From Marinospirillum perlucidum (GTDB lineage: Bacteria > Pseudomonadota > Gammaproteobacteria > Pseudomonadales > Halomonadaceae), in the NCBI RefSeq assembly GCF_003336805.1, contig NZ_QFWJ01000002.1:434001-498000 (forward strand): a DNA stretch of 64,000 nt, in the 5' to 3' direction. A program made the translations under genes and the position numbers. Positions within the stretch are counted from its first letter, which is position 1, and each line of letters opens with the position of its first letter. Under the pieces are notes generated by a model. That model did not search any database. It was given only the letters and a program-made list of their open reading frames with translations, and had not been told where the DNA came from. Positions 55,032 to 63,513 of this stretch are shown one piece after another.

Positions 55032-56086
55032 TAGAGTTCGCCGTCAGCAGCCAGTTGCATGAACTCGGGGTTGAAGCGCAGTTGAACATTGTTGCTGCTA
55101 CCCACGAGACCGGCGGGAGTTTCGATACCGATAAAACCGGCATCGGGTGCACCTTCGCCGAGAAGACCATGCTGGAAGGAGAAACCGGCGACCTTACGCA
55201 TGGTTTCGGGCAGTTGTTCACTCAGGGTGAAATCGACCGCTTCACCGGCCTGATAGAACATCTCGGTGCTACCCAGTTGCAGTTCATAGCCTTCCAGGTC
55301 GGTGCCCGAGGCTTCAGCCATCCAGGTACGTGCTGCGGCTTCGGCTTCGCCACCGGAACTCATCAGGCTCATGGTTTCATACCAGGCACCGGCCAGGGCT
55401 TTCCCCAGTTCGGGGTAGGCTTCCAGGGTTTCGGTATTCACCACCAGCAGGTCGATAATCTCACCAGGGATCTGCGAGGAATCAAATACCAGGTTGGTCT
55501 CCGGCATGGACAGGATCTCGTTCAGCAGCGGATTCCAGGTGGTGACTGCGGTCACGGAAGGTGTGGAGGCTGCGGCGACCAGATCGGCATCCGAGGTGTT
55601 CACCACGGTGATATCCCTTTCGCTCATGCCTACGCTTTCCAGGCCACGAGCCAGCAGGTAGTGGGAAACACTCAGTTCGACCAGATTGACCTCCTGGCCG
55701 CGAATGGCTTCCAGTTCGTCTTCACCCTTCAGCAGGACGCCATCATTACCGTTGGAGAAATCCCCGACGATCATGGCGGTGGAATCCACACCACCGGCAG
55801 CAGGAATGGTCAGGGCATCCATGTTGGTCATGGTGCAGCCGTCAAACTGGCCCAGGGAATACTGGTTGATGGATTCGATGTAATCGTTGATCTGGACAAC
55901 ATCGATATTGATGTCGTATTTGTCGGCCCACTTTTGCACGATGCCTTGTTCCTGGGCATAACCCCAGGGCATCCAACCGGCATAAATGGACCAGCAGATG
56001 CTGAAATCGGTTCGTGCATGAACAGGAGAGGAAAGGACAGAGGCACTGAGTGCCAGGACGGATAGAGAAGATAAGAGCTTTTTCAT
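55031..56086 (-). CDS. Periplasmic substrate-binding protein of the guanidine-operon ABC importer
   Basis: A 351-residue binding protein (SSUA/THI5-like, TauA class). The signal peptide covers residues 1-24 (cleavage after VHA), then FSICWSIYAGWMPWGYAQEQGIV, DYIESINQYSLGQFDGCTMTNMDALTIPA and VTAVTTWNPLLNEIL. In databases this type is usually named a putative urea ABC transporter binding protein. The riboswitch upstream suggests guanidine is the inducer and perhaps the ligand. ATG 56086 has AAGGGGG 7 bp upstream. It is the first gene of the operon. Confidence 0.92.
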   Translation of the reverse strand: MKKLLSSLSVLALSASVLSSPVHARTDFSICWSIYAGWMPWGYAQEQGIVQKWADKYDINIDVVQINDYIESINQYSLGQFDGCTMTNMDALTIPAAGGVDSTAMIVGDFSNGNDGVLLKGEDELEAIRGQEVNLVELSVSHYLLARGLESVGMSERDITVVNTSDADLVAAASTPSVTAVTTWNPLLNEILSMPETNLVFDSSQIPGEIIDLLVVNTETLEAYPELGKALAGAWYETMSLMSSGGEAEAAARTWMAEASGTDLEGYELQLGSTEMFYQAGEAVDFTLSEQLPETMRKVAGFSFQHGLLGEGAPDAGFIGIETPAGLVGSSNNVQLRFNPEFMQLAADGEL

Positions 56087-56091
56087 GCTTT

Positions 56092-56106
56092 AACCCCCTT
56101 CGGGTT
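56092..56106 (-). promoter_or_regulatory. Hairpin covering the ribosome binding site of the first operon gene
   Basis: On the mRNA, AACCC (56102-56106) and GGGTT (56092-56096) flank GAAGG, so the AAGGGGG ribosome binding site is partly inside a small stem. There is no T-run after the riboswitch core. Both suggest that the switch controls translation initiation and not termination. Confidence 0.45.
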
Positions 56107-56144
56107 GGTCACAGTTAGAGGAGTATTCCTGGCCAGTGCCAGTA

Positions 56145-56240
56145 ACCTCCCGGGCTTTTGTCCCGCCGTGTGACCTTCCGCAAGAAGGTTGAGTGCTCTC
56201 GGACCAGCCAGCCTGATCACAGACCCGGAACCCTAGCGCT
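56145..56240 (-). promoter_or_regulatory. Guanidine-I riboswitch (ykkC class)
   Basis: The minus strand carries the conserved blocks of this class in order: GCTAGGGTTCCG, CTGGTCCGAGAGC, a variable stem-loop, then ACACGGCGGGACAAAAGCCC followed by GGGAGG. These bind guanidinium and switch on downstream genes. The core ends about 58 nt before the binding-protein start. Its genes are exactly the expected regulon (importer, carboxylase, deiminase, allophanate hydrolase). Confidence 0.95.
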
Positions 56241-56629
56241 CTATTGCATTAAATTGTTCAGCATCCTAACCAGAAATACTCGTGATGCCCTGTGAATATT
56301 GCAAGCCCCGTACCAGAAAGAGCAAAAACCTCCTGGAGAAACGATGCCTGCAGGCCTGAAGAAGTTCATGGCAGGCTCGGGATAGGCTGAAGAGGGTCAG
56401 GTCCGGTGAAGCAAAATGCATCATAAAGGTGCATTTATGAAGCGAAGGCTTGCAAATGGCGCAATAAAAATGGCTCTTCAACCGGGATAAAAAAGAGCTC
56501 CCTGGTCGCTGGACCGAGTTGCTAAATGTTAATGGCTATAAAATTTGTAACTTTATTGCTAATAAATTGCTTTGCATCATGCTGCTGCCTAGCCTTTAAA
56601 TGGATGAAAGCCAAACCAACAAGGAGCCT
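56241..56629. other. Divergent intergenic region between the guanidine operon and the TPR/beta-barrel gene
   Basis: These 389 bp have no credible gene; the short frames there lack binding sites. The left part must hold the riboswitch promoter. A palindrome AAATGCA-N9-TGCATTT lies at 56414-56435, overlapping CATAAA/TTTATG. The right part (56520-56600) is A/T-rich with several -10-like sequences that may serve the plus-strand operon. Confidence 0.5.
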
Positions 56630-57964
56630 ATGCATTCTTTATTCGTGAAAGGGTTGGTCATTTTGGTCTTCTTACTGGGTATTGCTCCCCTGAGCTTGCA
56701 GGCTGCTGGGGTGGTGAGTGAAATGCAACGCTTGAATGCTGAACAAGAGTATCAGGAAGCCTTTTTGCTGGGCAGCCGGTATCTGGATTCGAAAGCAGGC
56801 GATCCCGAATTTGATCAGGCATTCGGCCGGGCCGCCCTGAAATCCGGTCAACTCTATCAGGCTCTTTTTGCCTTTGAGCGGATTCTAATCGTCAATCCCC
56901 AGGCTAGCGCACCGAGAATGGAATTGGCCCAGACACACCTGGAATTGCAAAACTGGTCTTTGGCCCGTGAGCACTTCCGGCAGCTTCTTGAGGCGGACCC
57001 GCCCCCGTCACCCCGAATGCTCGAGAGTATTCGTCGCTACCTGGTCGAGCTCGACCTGCGTGAACAGGAAGAGGCAACGCTGGTCAGAAGCAGCACAACA
57101 AATCGTTATCTGGGCTGGAACCTGGGTTATGACTCCAATGTCGGTGCCTTGACCAGTGATAATGAAGCCTTGCAACAAAGCCCGCAAGCAAGCAATGAAG
57201 TCTTGCCGGACCCGGAAAGTGATTATTTCTCCAACCTTTATGCAGGGGTTAAGCATTATCAGGTAACAACCGGGGAGCGTGGCTTTTTTTTAGCCGCCGA
57301 AGTGAACCGCAAACTTCACCGGCAAAAAAGCAGCTTCAACGAAACCGGCCTGGAATTAACCCTGGCCCCCGTTTTTTTTACCGGTGGAGGCCGTCTGGTT
57401 TTTCCCGCCAGTTTTCAAAGAAGCAGTCGGAATGATGGCAACGACCTGACCCGTCTTGCCTTGGGCGTTAATTACCGCAAACCGGTAGAAGAGACGACCA
57501 GCTTGCTGGTCATGGGACGAATGAATCGGGTGGATTACGGTGGCACGGGTGAACGCGATCTTCGCGGTCGCCTGGTGGGGATGAAGATGGAGTTTCAATT
57601 GGCTACCCGCTGGCAGTTGCGCCTGGGTCCCCTGTGGGGTCGTACTCAAGCAGAAACCGGCGGTTACGAGTATCTGGGGCGTGACTATCTGGAATTCAGC
57701 AGCCGGATCAGCTACCGGGTAGCGGAAGACTTGGGAGGAAGCCTGGCCTTGGCCACGACCCGCTCGAATTACCAGGAAGAGCATTGGGCATTTGCACGCA
57801 CCCGCCAGGATGAACTGCAACGTCTGAGTCTGGCCGGCCACTACAAGCCCTGGAATGCCTGGGAGTTGGAAGTAAAACTTGAGCAGCTCAACAATGCTTC
57901 CAATATCGATTTTTACGCTTACCGGCGAACACAGCTATGGGTAGGCATTCAGAGAGGATTTTAA
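56630..57964 (+). CDS. TPR / outer-membrane beta-barrel protein (Slam/DUF560-like)
   Basis: A 444-residue exported protein. After a signal peptide (about 1-25, ending LQAAG) come tetratricopeptide-like helices (about 30-150, with LKSGQLYQALFAFERILIVNPQ and AQTHLELQNWSLAREHF). From about 165 a beta-barrel begins with NLGYDSNVGAL and runs in alternating strands to a C-terminal Phe, the outer-membrane insertion signal. TPR plus barrel resembles surface lipoprotein assembly modifiers (Slam) and some export porins; I cannot choose between them. ATG 56630 has AAGGAG 4 bp upstream; ATG 56600 is worse. Three bp separate it from the FecR gene, so it leads a three-gene operon. Confidence 0.85.
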   Translation: MHSLFVKGLVILVFLLGIAPLSLQAAGVVSEMQRLNAEQEYQEAFLLGSRYLDSKAGDPEFDQAFGRAALKSGQLYQALFAFERILIVNPQASAPRMELAQTHLELQNWSLAREHFRQLLEADPPPSPRMLESIRRYLVELDLREQEEATLVRSSTTNRYLGWNLGYDSNVGALTSDNEALQQSPQASNEVLPDPESDYFSNLYAGVKHYQVTTGERGFFLAAEVNRKLHRQKSSFNETGLELTLAPVFFTGGGRLVFPASFQRSSRNDGNDLTRLALGVNYRKPVEETTSLLVMGRMNRVDYGGTGERDLRGRLVGMKMEFQLATRWQLRLGPLWGRTQAETGGYEYLGRDYLEFSSRISYRVAEDLGGSLALATTRSNYQEEHWAFARTRQDELQRLSLAGHYKPWNAWELEVKLEQLNNASNIDFYAYRRTQLWVGIQRGF

Positions 57965-57967
57965 GTC

Positions 57968-58813
57968 ATGTCTAACCGATTATTACAAAGCATCAAGCGA
58001 ACCGGCCTGTGGTTGCTAGTGGTCAGCCTTTTGGCAGGTGCCCAACTGGCTGTGGCTGAACCCACACAGGTTGGCCGGGTTCTGGCAGCCAGCGCCGGGG
58101 CAACTGCTCAACAACCGGATCAAACACCCAGAGATCTGCAGCGGCGTTCTCCTGTTTACCTCGGAGACACCCTGAGAACGACAGAAGAAGCCCGCATGCA
58201 GCTACGCATGAACGATGGCGAGATTTTCTCCTTATCCGCAGGTAGTGAACTAGTGATCGAAGCTTTTCACTACGCCGGTGAAGATGAGGAGACAGCGGCC
58301 GAGGAAAGTAATATCAAGCGTTTGGTCGAAGGAGGACTGAGAACCATCACCGGTGCAGTCGGTGGTGAGCGTTATCGTATTGAAAGCCGTGCCGGAACCA
58401 TCGGAGTGAGGGGGACTTCGTTTTACGCCTTCACCCAAGCGGGGCAAAACCTGTATGTACGCGGGTTGACCGGCCAGCTGTATCTGGAAAATGAATACGG
58501 GGTAGCCGAGTTCGGTGTTGGAGAAACCCATAATTCAGCCCGGATTGCAGCCCTGGGGCAAGCTCCCCAGAGCATTGATGCGCGAGATTTACCCGCCAGC
58601 TTTAACCGAGCCTTCCAGGAAAGCGGCCGTCCACCCGGATTGGAGAAGCAGTCGTCTCCGGGACGCAGCCATCGGCCTGCTGCGGGAGTCAATCCGGATG
58701 TTGCGCCTGACTTGGGTAACCCTGCACCCGGACGCGCTATGGACCCACCTGGCCGTGAAAACGACACCCCGCCAGGACTGGAAGGCCGGGAACCACCCGG
58801 ACGCAATAAATAA
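57968..58813 (+). CDS. Exported FecR-domain protein with a PPG-rich tail
   Basis: A 281-residue protein. Signal peptide residues 1-30 (ends AVA), then a FecR domain (about 60-190: RRSPVYLGDTLRT, MRMNDGE-like LRMNDGEIFSL, IESRAGTIGVRGTSF, VRGLTGQLYL). The last 70 residues are disordered and carry four PPG motifs (RPPGLEK, DPPGREN, TPPGLEG, EPPGRNK). Many FecR-domain proteins without a membrane anchor sit next to CHASE2 cyclases and outer-membrane proteins, probably as periplasmic sensory parts. It is 3 bp after the barrel gene and 14 bp before the cyclase gene. No ECF sigma factor is nearby, so it is not a classical FecR regulator. Confidence 0.87.
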   Translation: MSNRLLQSIKRTGLWLLVVSLLAGAQLAVAEPTQVGRVLAASAGATAQQPDQTPRDLQRRSPVYLGDTLRTTEEARMQLRMNDGEIFSLSAGSELVIEAFHYAGEDEETAAEESNIKRLVEGGLRTITGAVGGERYRIESRAGTIGVRGTSFYAFTQAGQNLYVRGLTGQLYLENEYGVAEFGVGETHNSARIAALGQAPQSIDARDLPASFNRAFQESGRPPGLEKQSSPGRSHRPAAGVNPDVAPDLGNPAPGRAMDPPGRENDTPPGLEGREPPGRNK

Positions 58814-58827
58814 CACCCAGCTTGCCG

Positions 58828-61059
58828 ATGCTGAACCCGGTTACTTCCCGTCGCCTGGCCAGTCTGCTGGGGCTCCTGCTGGGTGCATTTTTAATGCTGG
58901 CACAATCCGGTTGGCTGCCACTGCTGGATCGTCTCTATGAACGCCTGGAACTTCTGACTTATGACTTTCGCATGCAGCTGCATCTGCCAGCTTCTCCGGG
59001 AACAGCCACAACGCCGATCGTTATTGTTGATATTGATGAAGAATCGCTGAAGCGAGAGGGTCACTGGCCCTGGTCGCGAAGCAAGATCGCAGAACTGATC
59101 AAGGCCATGGATGCAGCAGGCGCAGTCATCATCGGGTTTGATGTGCTCTTTGCCGAAGCTGAACGCAACCCGGTTGAAGCCATTCAGCAGCAGCTGGATT
59201 CAACAGCACCTGCGTTAAGCCAGGATTTCAGATCACAATTGCAGGCTCTGGCTCCCCGTTATGACGGTGATCGGCTGCTGGCGCAAACCCTGGCGGATCA
59301 TGAGGTGGTTCTCGGCTATATCTTCAGTCACCAGAACCCCAGTCACAGCGGTACCCTACCCTCTGCCCTGAATTTACAAAATCCTGGCCGGATAGAAAAT
59401 TTGGCTTTGCCTTCCATGGCCGGATATACCGCACCTTTACCCCAATTGGCCGAGGCAGCCATCGGCAGCGGTTTTTTTAGTCTGGCGACCGATAGTGATG
59501 GGGTCGTGCGTCGAGCCCCGCTGGTAACCCGTTATGAGGACCAGCTCTATCCCTCTTTGTCGTTGGAAATGGTGCGCCAATACCTGTTGATTGAGCGACT
59601 ACAACTGCACACCGAGCGCGTGGGTGGTGAAGAGCAGTTGGATTCGCTGGAACTGGGCGGCAGTCTGCGTTTGCCCACAGATGGCTCGGGTCAGTTGCTT
59701 ATCCCTTTTCGTGGTGGGGCGGGTAGTTTTCCCTATGTCCCGGCCTGGAAGCTGCTAGCCGGTAAAGTTGAAGATTCACCGCTCTCCGGTGCGCTGGTCC
59801 TGGTGGGAACAACCGCCCCCGGTCTGTTTGATTTACGGGCAACGCCCGTGGATTCGGTATATCCCGGTGTGGAGGTGCACGCCAATCTGATTGCAGCCAT
59901 GCTGGATGAACAGTTTCTGACCGAGCCTTCCTGGGCTGTCGGCGCTAACTGGTTGCTAGCCGGTTCAACCGGGTTGCTGCTGGCATTACTGCTACCCTGG
60001 TTATCCCCCTGGGGGCAGGTGGTGTCGGCCTTGTTGAGTGCGCTAGCCGTGACACTTCTAGTTAGCTGGCTCTGGGCCGTTGAAGGAATCGTCCTGGCAC
60101 TGGCAATCCCCCTGTTGATGATTTTGCTGCTGGCCGTTTTCAATTTTACCTGGGGCTTTTTCGTGGAAACAGTGAACCGGCGGCGTTTGGTCAATATGTT
60201 TGGCCAATATGTTCCGCCTTCGCTGGTCGAGGAAATGAGCCAGCACCCGGATGCTTTCAGCTTTGAAGGGCGATCACGCGAGCTAACCGTACTTTTTTCG
60301 GATATCCGTGGGTTTACGGCGCTTTCTGAAAACCTGGAAGCCAACCAGCTAAAACACCTGCTCAATCGCTATTTTACCCCTATTACGCGGGATATTTTTC
60401 AGCACCGGGGCACCATTGATAAGTACATCGGTGATCTGGTCATGGCCTTCTGGGGCGCTCCGCTTAAAGACGCTGAGCATGCTGTCAACGCCATTAAAGC
60501 AGGTTTGCAGATTCTGGATACCACCCGTGAACTCAATCAGACTTTTATCGCGGAAGGCTGGCCGCAGATTGAAGTCGGTATCGGCATCAACAGCGGCTTG
60601 ATGAATGTTGGTGATATGGGATCGGAATACCGCCGTTCCTATACCGTGCTGGGGGATGCCGTTAATCTAGGCTCACGGCTGGAAGGGGCCACCAAATACT
60701 ATCAAGTGCCCCTGGTGGTGGGCCAACGAACACAGGAATTGGCTGCAGAACACTTTTTATGGCGTGAATTGGATTTGGTCAGGGTCAAGGGCAAGAGAGA
60801 TCTGGTTCGGGTTTATCAGCCGCTCTGCCTGAGATCGGAAGCGACCTCCCAACAGGAGGCCGAAATAGAAGCGCTGGATCAGGCCCTGATTTATTTCCGC
60901 AGTGCTCGTTTGCAAGAAGCACGCAAGGCCTTTGCGCGGCTTGCTAAGGAGCAGCCCCAGATACGCCTCTATGCGCTTTACCTGGAAAGGCTGGACCTTT
61001 TGGAAGACCAGCCCCCGGCCCCTGACTGGGATGGAGGCTGGAGTTTGCAGGAAAAATAA
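58828..61059 (+). CDS. CHASE2-domain adenylate cyclase
   Basis: A membrane-bound class III cyclase of 743 residues. A first transmembrane helix (about 10-30) leads to an extracytoplasmic CHASE2 sensor (about 40-350: VDIDEESLKREGHWPWSRSKIAELI, VIIGFDVLFAEAE, TDSDGVVRRAPLV, PVDSVYPGVEVHANLIAAML). Three membrane helices follow (about 365-440), then the catalytic domain (about 470-660) with FSDIRGFTALSE, KYIGDLVMAFWGAP, GINSGLMNVGDMGS and LGDAVNLGSRLEG; both metal Asp residues, the Lys and the Asn/Arg pair are present. The C-terminal 70 residues look helical. The FecR and barrel proteins upstream likely work with the CHASE2 sensor. ATG 58828 is chosen; TTG 58822 is possible. Confidence 0.92.
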   Translation: MLNPVTSRRLASLLGLLLGAFLMLAQSGWLPLLDRLYERLELLTYDFRMQLHLPASPGTATTPIVIVDIDEESLKREGHWPWSRSKIAELIKAMDAAGAVIIGFDVLFAEAERNPVEAIQQQLDSTAPALSQDFRSQLQALAPRYDGDRLLAQTLADHEVVLGYIFSHQNPSHSGTLPSALNLQNPGRIENLALPSMAGYTAPLPQLAEAAIGSGFFSLATDSDGVVRRAPLVTRYEDQLYPSLSLEMVRQYLLIERLQLHTERVGGEEQLDSLELGGSLRLPTDGSGQLLIPFRGGAGSFPYVPAWKLLAGKVEDSPLSGALVLVGTTAPGLFDLRATPVDSVYPGVEVHANLIAAMLDEQFLTEPSWAVGANWLLAGSTGLLLALLLPWLSPWGQVVSALLSALAVTLLVSWLWAVEGIVLALAIPLLMILLLAVFNFTWGFFVETVNRRRLVNMFGQYVPPSLVEEMSQHPDAFSFEGRSRELTVLFSDIRGFTALSENLEANQLKHLLNRYFTPITRDIFQHRGTIDKYIGDLVMAFWGAPLKDAEHAVNAIKAGLQILDTTRELNQTFIAEGWPQIEVGIGINSGLMNVGDMGSEYRRSYTVLGDAVNLGSRLEGATKYYQVPLVVGQRTQELAAEHFLWRELDLVRVKGKRDLVRVYQPLCLRSEATSQQEAEIEALDQALIYFRSARLQEARKAFARLAKEQPQIRLYALYLERLDLLEDQPPAPDWDGGWSLQEK

Positions 61060-61147
61060 AGCCACTCTTTGAAGGGGGCAGTGATCCTCGGTAATCGCAG
61101 TATTTTTCAACCTGAACAGCTTCTTTTGCTGCGAAACTGCGGGTTCA

Positions 61148-62602
61148 TCAAACCCACTGCAGGGCCCCAACCAGCAGTAATGCCAAGGGCAGGCATCTTG
61201 AAAGCCATACGATCAAATCGGCGAGCCAAGGGGTTCTCAGACCCAGCTGGCGTTGCCAGAGTTCCACGGGCAAGGACCAGGCTAGAGCCGAGATCGACAG
61301 CAAAGCCAAACCCAGCACAGCATTGGTGCCCAGGGTACGGTCAACAAAATCAAGCACCGGCAGGCCGTTGATTTGCCAGTTCAAAGCACTGTAAGAGAAG
61401 GCGGAAGGCAGGCCCAGAAGAGCAATGGCTCCCAGTCCCAGGAGTACAGCCAGTCTGGAACCTGAACGCGAGATCTGTTCGCGAATAGCGGCAGTAACGA
61501 CCTTGGCGCCGCCGATACAGGAAGAAAAAGCAGCCAGGAAAAATAACCAGAAAAAGATGGGTGCTAAAACCCGGCCCCAACCCTGGTTGGCAAAGGCTTC
61601 CGGAAGCGCGGTGAAGGCCAGGTCACTACCGCCGGTGGGGTCCAGATTTGCAGCAAAAAGCAGAGGGAAAATGGCCAGGCCAGCCAGTATAGCTACCATC
61701 GAATTAATCGTGGCAATGGATAATACCGAGCGGGCCACGTTAACCCGGCGAGGAAGATAGCTGCCGTAGGTGATGAGATAACCCTGGCCGATGGTCAAGG
61801 AATAGAAGGCCTGCCCAAAGGCTGCTCGCCAGACCGTATCATCGTTAAGTTGGGATAAATCGGGGTTGAACAGAAATTCTGCTGCTTGAAGGGCATCCCC
61901 CGTGTTGAGCGCAAAAATAGCAAGCCCCAACAGGACTAGAACCAAAGCAGGCATCATGACGCGTGCAAACTGCTCTATCCCGCTGATCCCGAAAAAAAGC
62001 ACCAGAGTGACCAGGGCGCAGGTAATTAGAAAGTAGATAATGGAAGCGTAACCACTGGTGAAGGTTTCAAAAGCAGGCACAGCACCCAGAGTCGCTTCCA
62101 CGGCATAGCCCAGTGTCCAGCCGCTGACCACAAAATAATAGCTATCAATCATCAGCGTCAGCAGCACGATGGCCAGCCCGATCAGTGCCATTCCCCGACC
62201 CAGGCCACCAAAACTGGCCAGGGTGGAACCATGTGCCCGGCGTCCTGCCGCTATCTCTATGGCTGCAAAGGGGACGGAGACAAAAACAACGGCAATCACA
62301 TAACAGAGTAAAAAGCTGCCCCCGCCATTTTCTCCAACCAGGGTGGGGAAACGCCAAAGATTACCCAGGCCGACCCCGGCTGCAGCAGTCGAAAGAATAA
62401 AAGCACGTTCTGAAGACCAGACCGTATAGGGCTGCTCGCCTTTTTCCGCAGCGTTGCGGGAGACATCGGTAACGCAGGTTTCAGCCTGGCTGCGGCGATA
62501 GCGCGGCTGGGATATCGCCTCATGATCAAAAGAAGGCGGCTGTTCGGTGTCTGGGCCCTGCTGCCTGGGGCGTGTTTCTTTTTTGGCTGAGGAATCGGAC
62601 AT
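61148..62602 (-). CDS. Sodium-dependent transporter, neurotransmitter:sodium symporter (NSS/SNF) family
   Basis: A 484-residue inner-membrane transporter. An unusual 80-residue hydrophilic N-terminal tail precedes the first helix, which carries the family Na+ and substrate motif AGVGLGNLWRFPTLVGENGGGSFLL. About 11-12 helices follow. Bacterial members carry amino acids with Na+, but the substrate is not readable. Start ATG 62602 (GGGGTGAGCCT upstream) is preferred to the frame start at 62707, which lies inside the preceding gene. The gene follows the HdeD-like gene by 4 bp and faces the cyclase gene across 88 bp with no clear terminator. Confidence 0.9.
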   Translation of the reverse strand: MSDSSAKKETRPRQQGPDTEQPPSFDHEAISQPRYRRSQAETCVTDVSRNAAEKGEQPYTVWSSERAFILSTAAAGVGLGNLWRFPTLVGENGGGSFLLCYVIAVVFVSVPFAAIEIAAGRRAHGSTLASFGGLGRGMALIGLAIVLLTLMIDSYYFVVSGWTLGYAVEATLGAVPAFETFTSGYASIIYFLITCALVTLVLFFGISGIEQFARVMMPALVLVLLGLAIFALNTGDALQAAEFLFNPDLSQLNDDTVWRAAFGQAFYSLTIGQGYLITYGSYLPRRVNVARSVLSIATINSMVAILAGLAIFPLLFAANLDPTGGSDLAFTALPEAFANQGWGRVLAPIFFWLFFLAAFSSCIGGAKVVTAAIREQISRSGSRLAVLLGLGAIALLGLPSAFSYSALNWQINGLPVLDFVDRTLGTNAVLGLALLSISALAWSLPVELWQRQLGLRTPWLADLIVWLSRCLPLALLLVGALQWV

Positions 62603-62606
62603 AGGC

Positions 62607-63179
62607 TCACCCCTTCTTGGCACTGCTGGCCAGAGCCAGCATCCACACGGAGCTAATAATAAGATCAATCCCCAGGAGTAAGCCGAGCACCCAGGGAAGC
62701 ACCTCATTAAATTGAAACAGGATGAGTAGTGCCAGGCCCAGTGAACTCAAGCCGCTCACCAGAGTCCAGCCCCAACCAACGGCGGGCCTGATCCGAAATG
62801 CAAAAAAGGTTTTTGCCGTTCCCGATAGAAGGAAAAAAACCGTGACCAGCAGGGTCAGGGTGACAACCCCTGCCAGAGGAAACAGCAGCATCAGGATACC
62901 CGTGAGTAGGCCTAAACCCGACAAGCCCAGGCTGAGCAGGGTGCCTCGCCAGCGGGGTATGGAAAAAGAATGGAAGATTTGAGCCAAGCCAGCGATCATT
63001 AACAGGGTGCCGAGGATTATATCCACAGAGAGGGTGGCCACCCAGGGAAAGGTCACTGCCGCCACACCCAGTAGTAAGAAGACAATGCCCAAGCCTGTAA
63101 ACCAGGAGCGATGGTTCTTGATCTCGCTAGTCAGCAGGTCGCGCGTCTGAACTTCCAGTTCGTTGATCGGTTCGCTCAT
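62607..63179 (-). CDS. HdeD-like membrane protein (DUF308)
   Basis: A 190-residue integral membrane protein with about six hydrophobic helices and short loops, repeated in pairs (GIVFLLLGVAAVTFPWVATLSVDIILG and related later). This pattern and length are those of the HdeD/DUF308 family; the E. coli member is an acid-resistance membrane protein, but the general function is unknown. ATG 63179 has GGAGTG 5 bp upstream. It ends 4 bp before the NSS transporter start, so the two are likely one operon, though no functional link is obvious. Confidence 0.85.
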   Translation of the reverse strand: MSEPINELEVQTRDLLTSEIKNHRSWFTGLGIVFLLLGVAAVTFPWVATLSVDIILGTLLMIAGLAQIFHSFSIPRWRGTLLSLGLSGLGLLTGILMLLFPLAGVVTLTLLVTVFFLLSGTAKTFFAFRIRPAVGWGWTLVSGLSSLGLALLILFQFNEVLPWVLGLLLGIDLIISSVWMLALASSAKKG

Positions 63180-63513
63180 GAAACACTCCATATATTTTGG
63201 CTTCCAAGGAGCCTCTGATCAACACAGCATAAGGCAGGATTCACTCCTGATGAATCGCTGCACTTCCCACATCCATGTGGGTCGCAGCGCAATAGTTAAT
63301 CAGAGGTTTCCTAAGCAGATTTTTGGTTTGCTAATGACTAGGTGGACTCGTCATTTGATATTTCAACGGGTCAACAGGACTTCCCATCTTGATGAATAAA
63401 AGAGCGAGGAGTAGCAAGCCGGTTGGGATTTGAGTTGGAGCAAGGGGTTCGGCGGCACTGGGCGCGTTTGACGCTTGATCAATCGTGTTGCCCAGTTGCC
63501 ACCCGATCAGGTT
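63180..63513. other. Gene-free region upstream of the HdeD-like gene
   Basis: It contains a palindromic MITE-like element (63207-63312) and, to its right, about 200 bp without recognisable coding content. A small inverted repeat AATGAC / GTCATT (63333-63338 and 63350-63355) and an A/T-rich stretch near 63500 are the only other structures seen. Confidence 0.5.
63207..63312. repeat. Palindromic MITE-like or IS-remnant element, about 105 bp
   Basis: The ends are inverted repeats: aggagcCTCTGATCAAC on the left (63208-63222) and GTTAATCAGAGGtttcct on the right (63295-63312), with one mismatch in 12 bases. Inside is a long hairpin CGCTGC-acttCCCACAT-cc-ATGTGGGtc-GCAGCG (63256-63289). No transposase frame fits. 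It looks like a non-autonomous element or the end of a lost insertion sequence. Confidence 0.55.

Noticed and set aside
55055-56065. 336-codon plus-strand frame
   Set aside because: It is antisense to the binding-protein gene and unusually rich in His and Gly, as expected for a shadow of a GC-biased gene.
56266-56481. 71-codon minus-strand frame between the riboswitch and the barrel gene
   Set aside because: It lacks a ribosome binding site and any recognisable feature, and lies in the likely promoter region of the riboswitch transcript.
58515-58940. 141-codon plus-strand frame across the FecR and cyclase junction
   Set aside because: It is in another frame of two well-supported genes and has no start signal.
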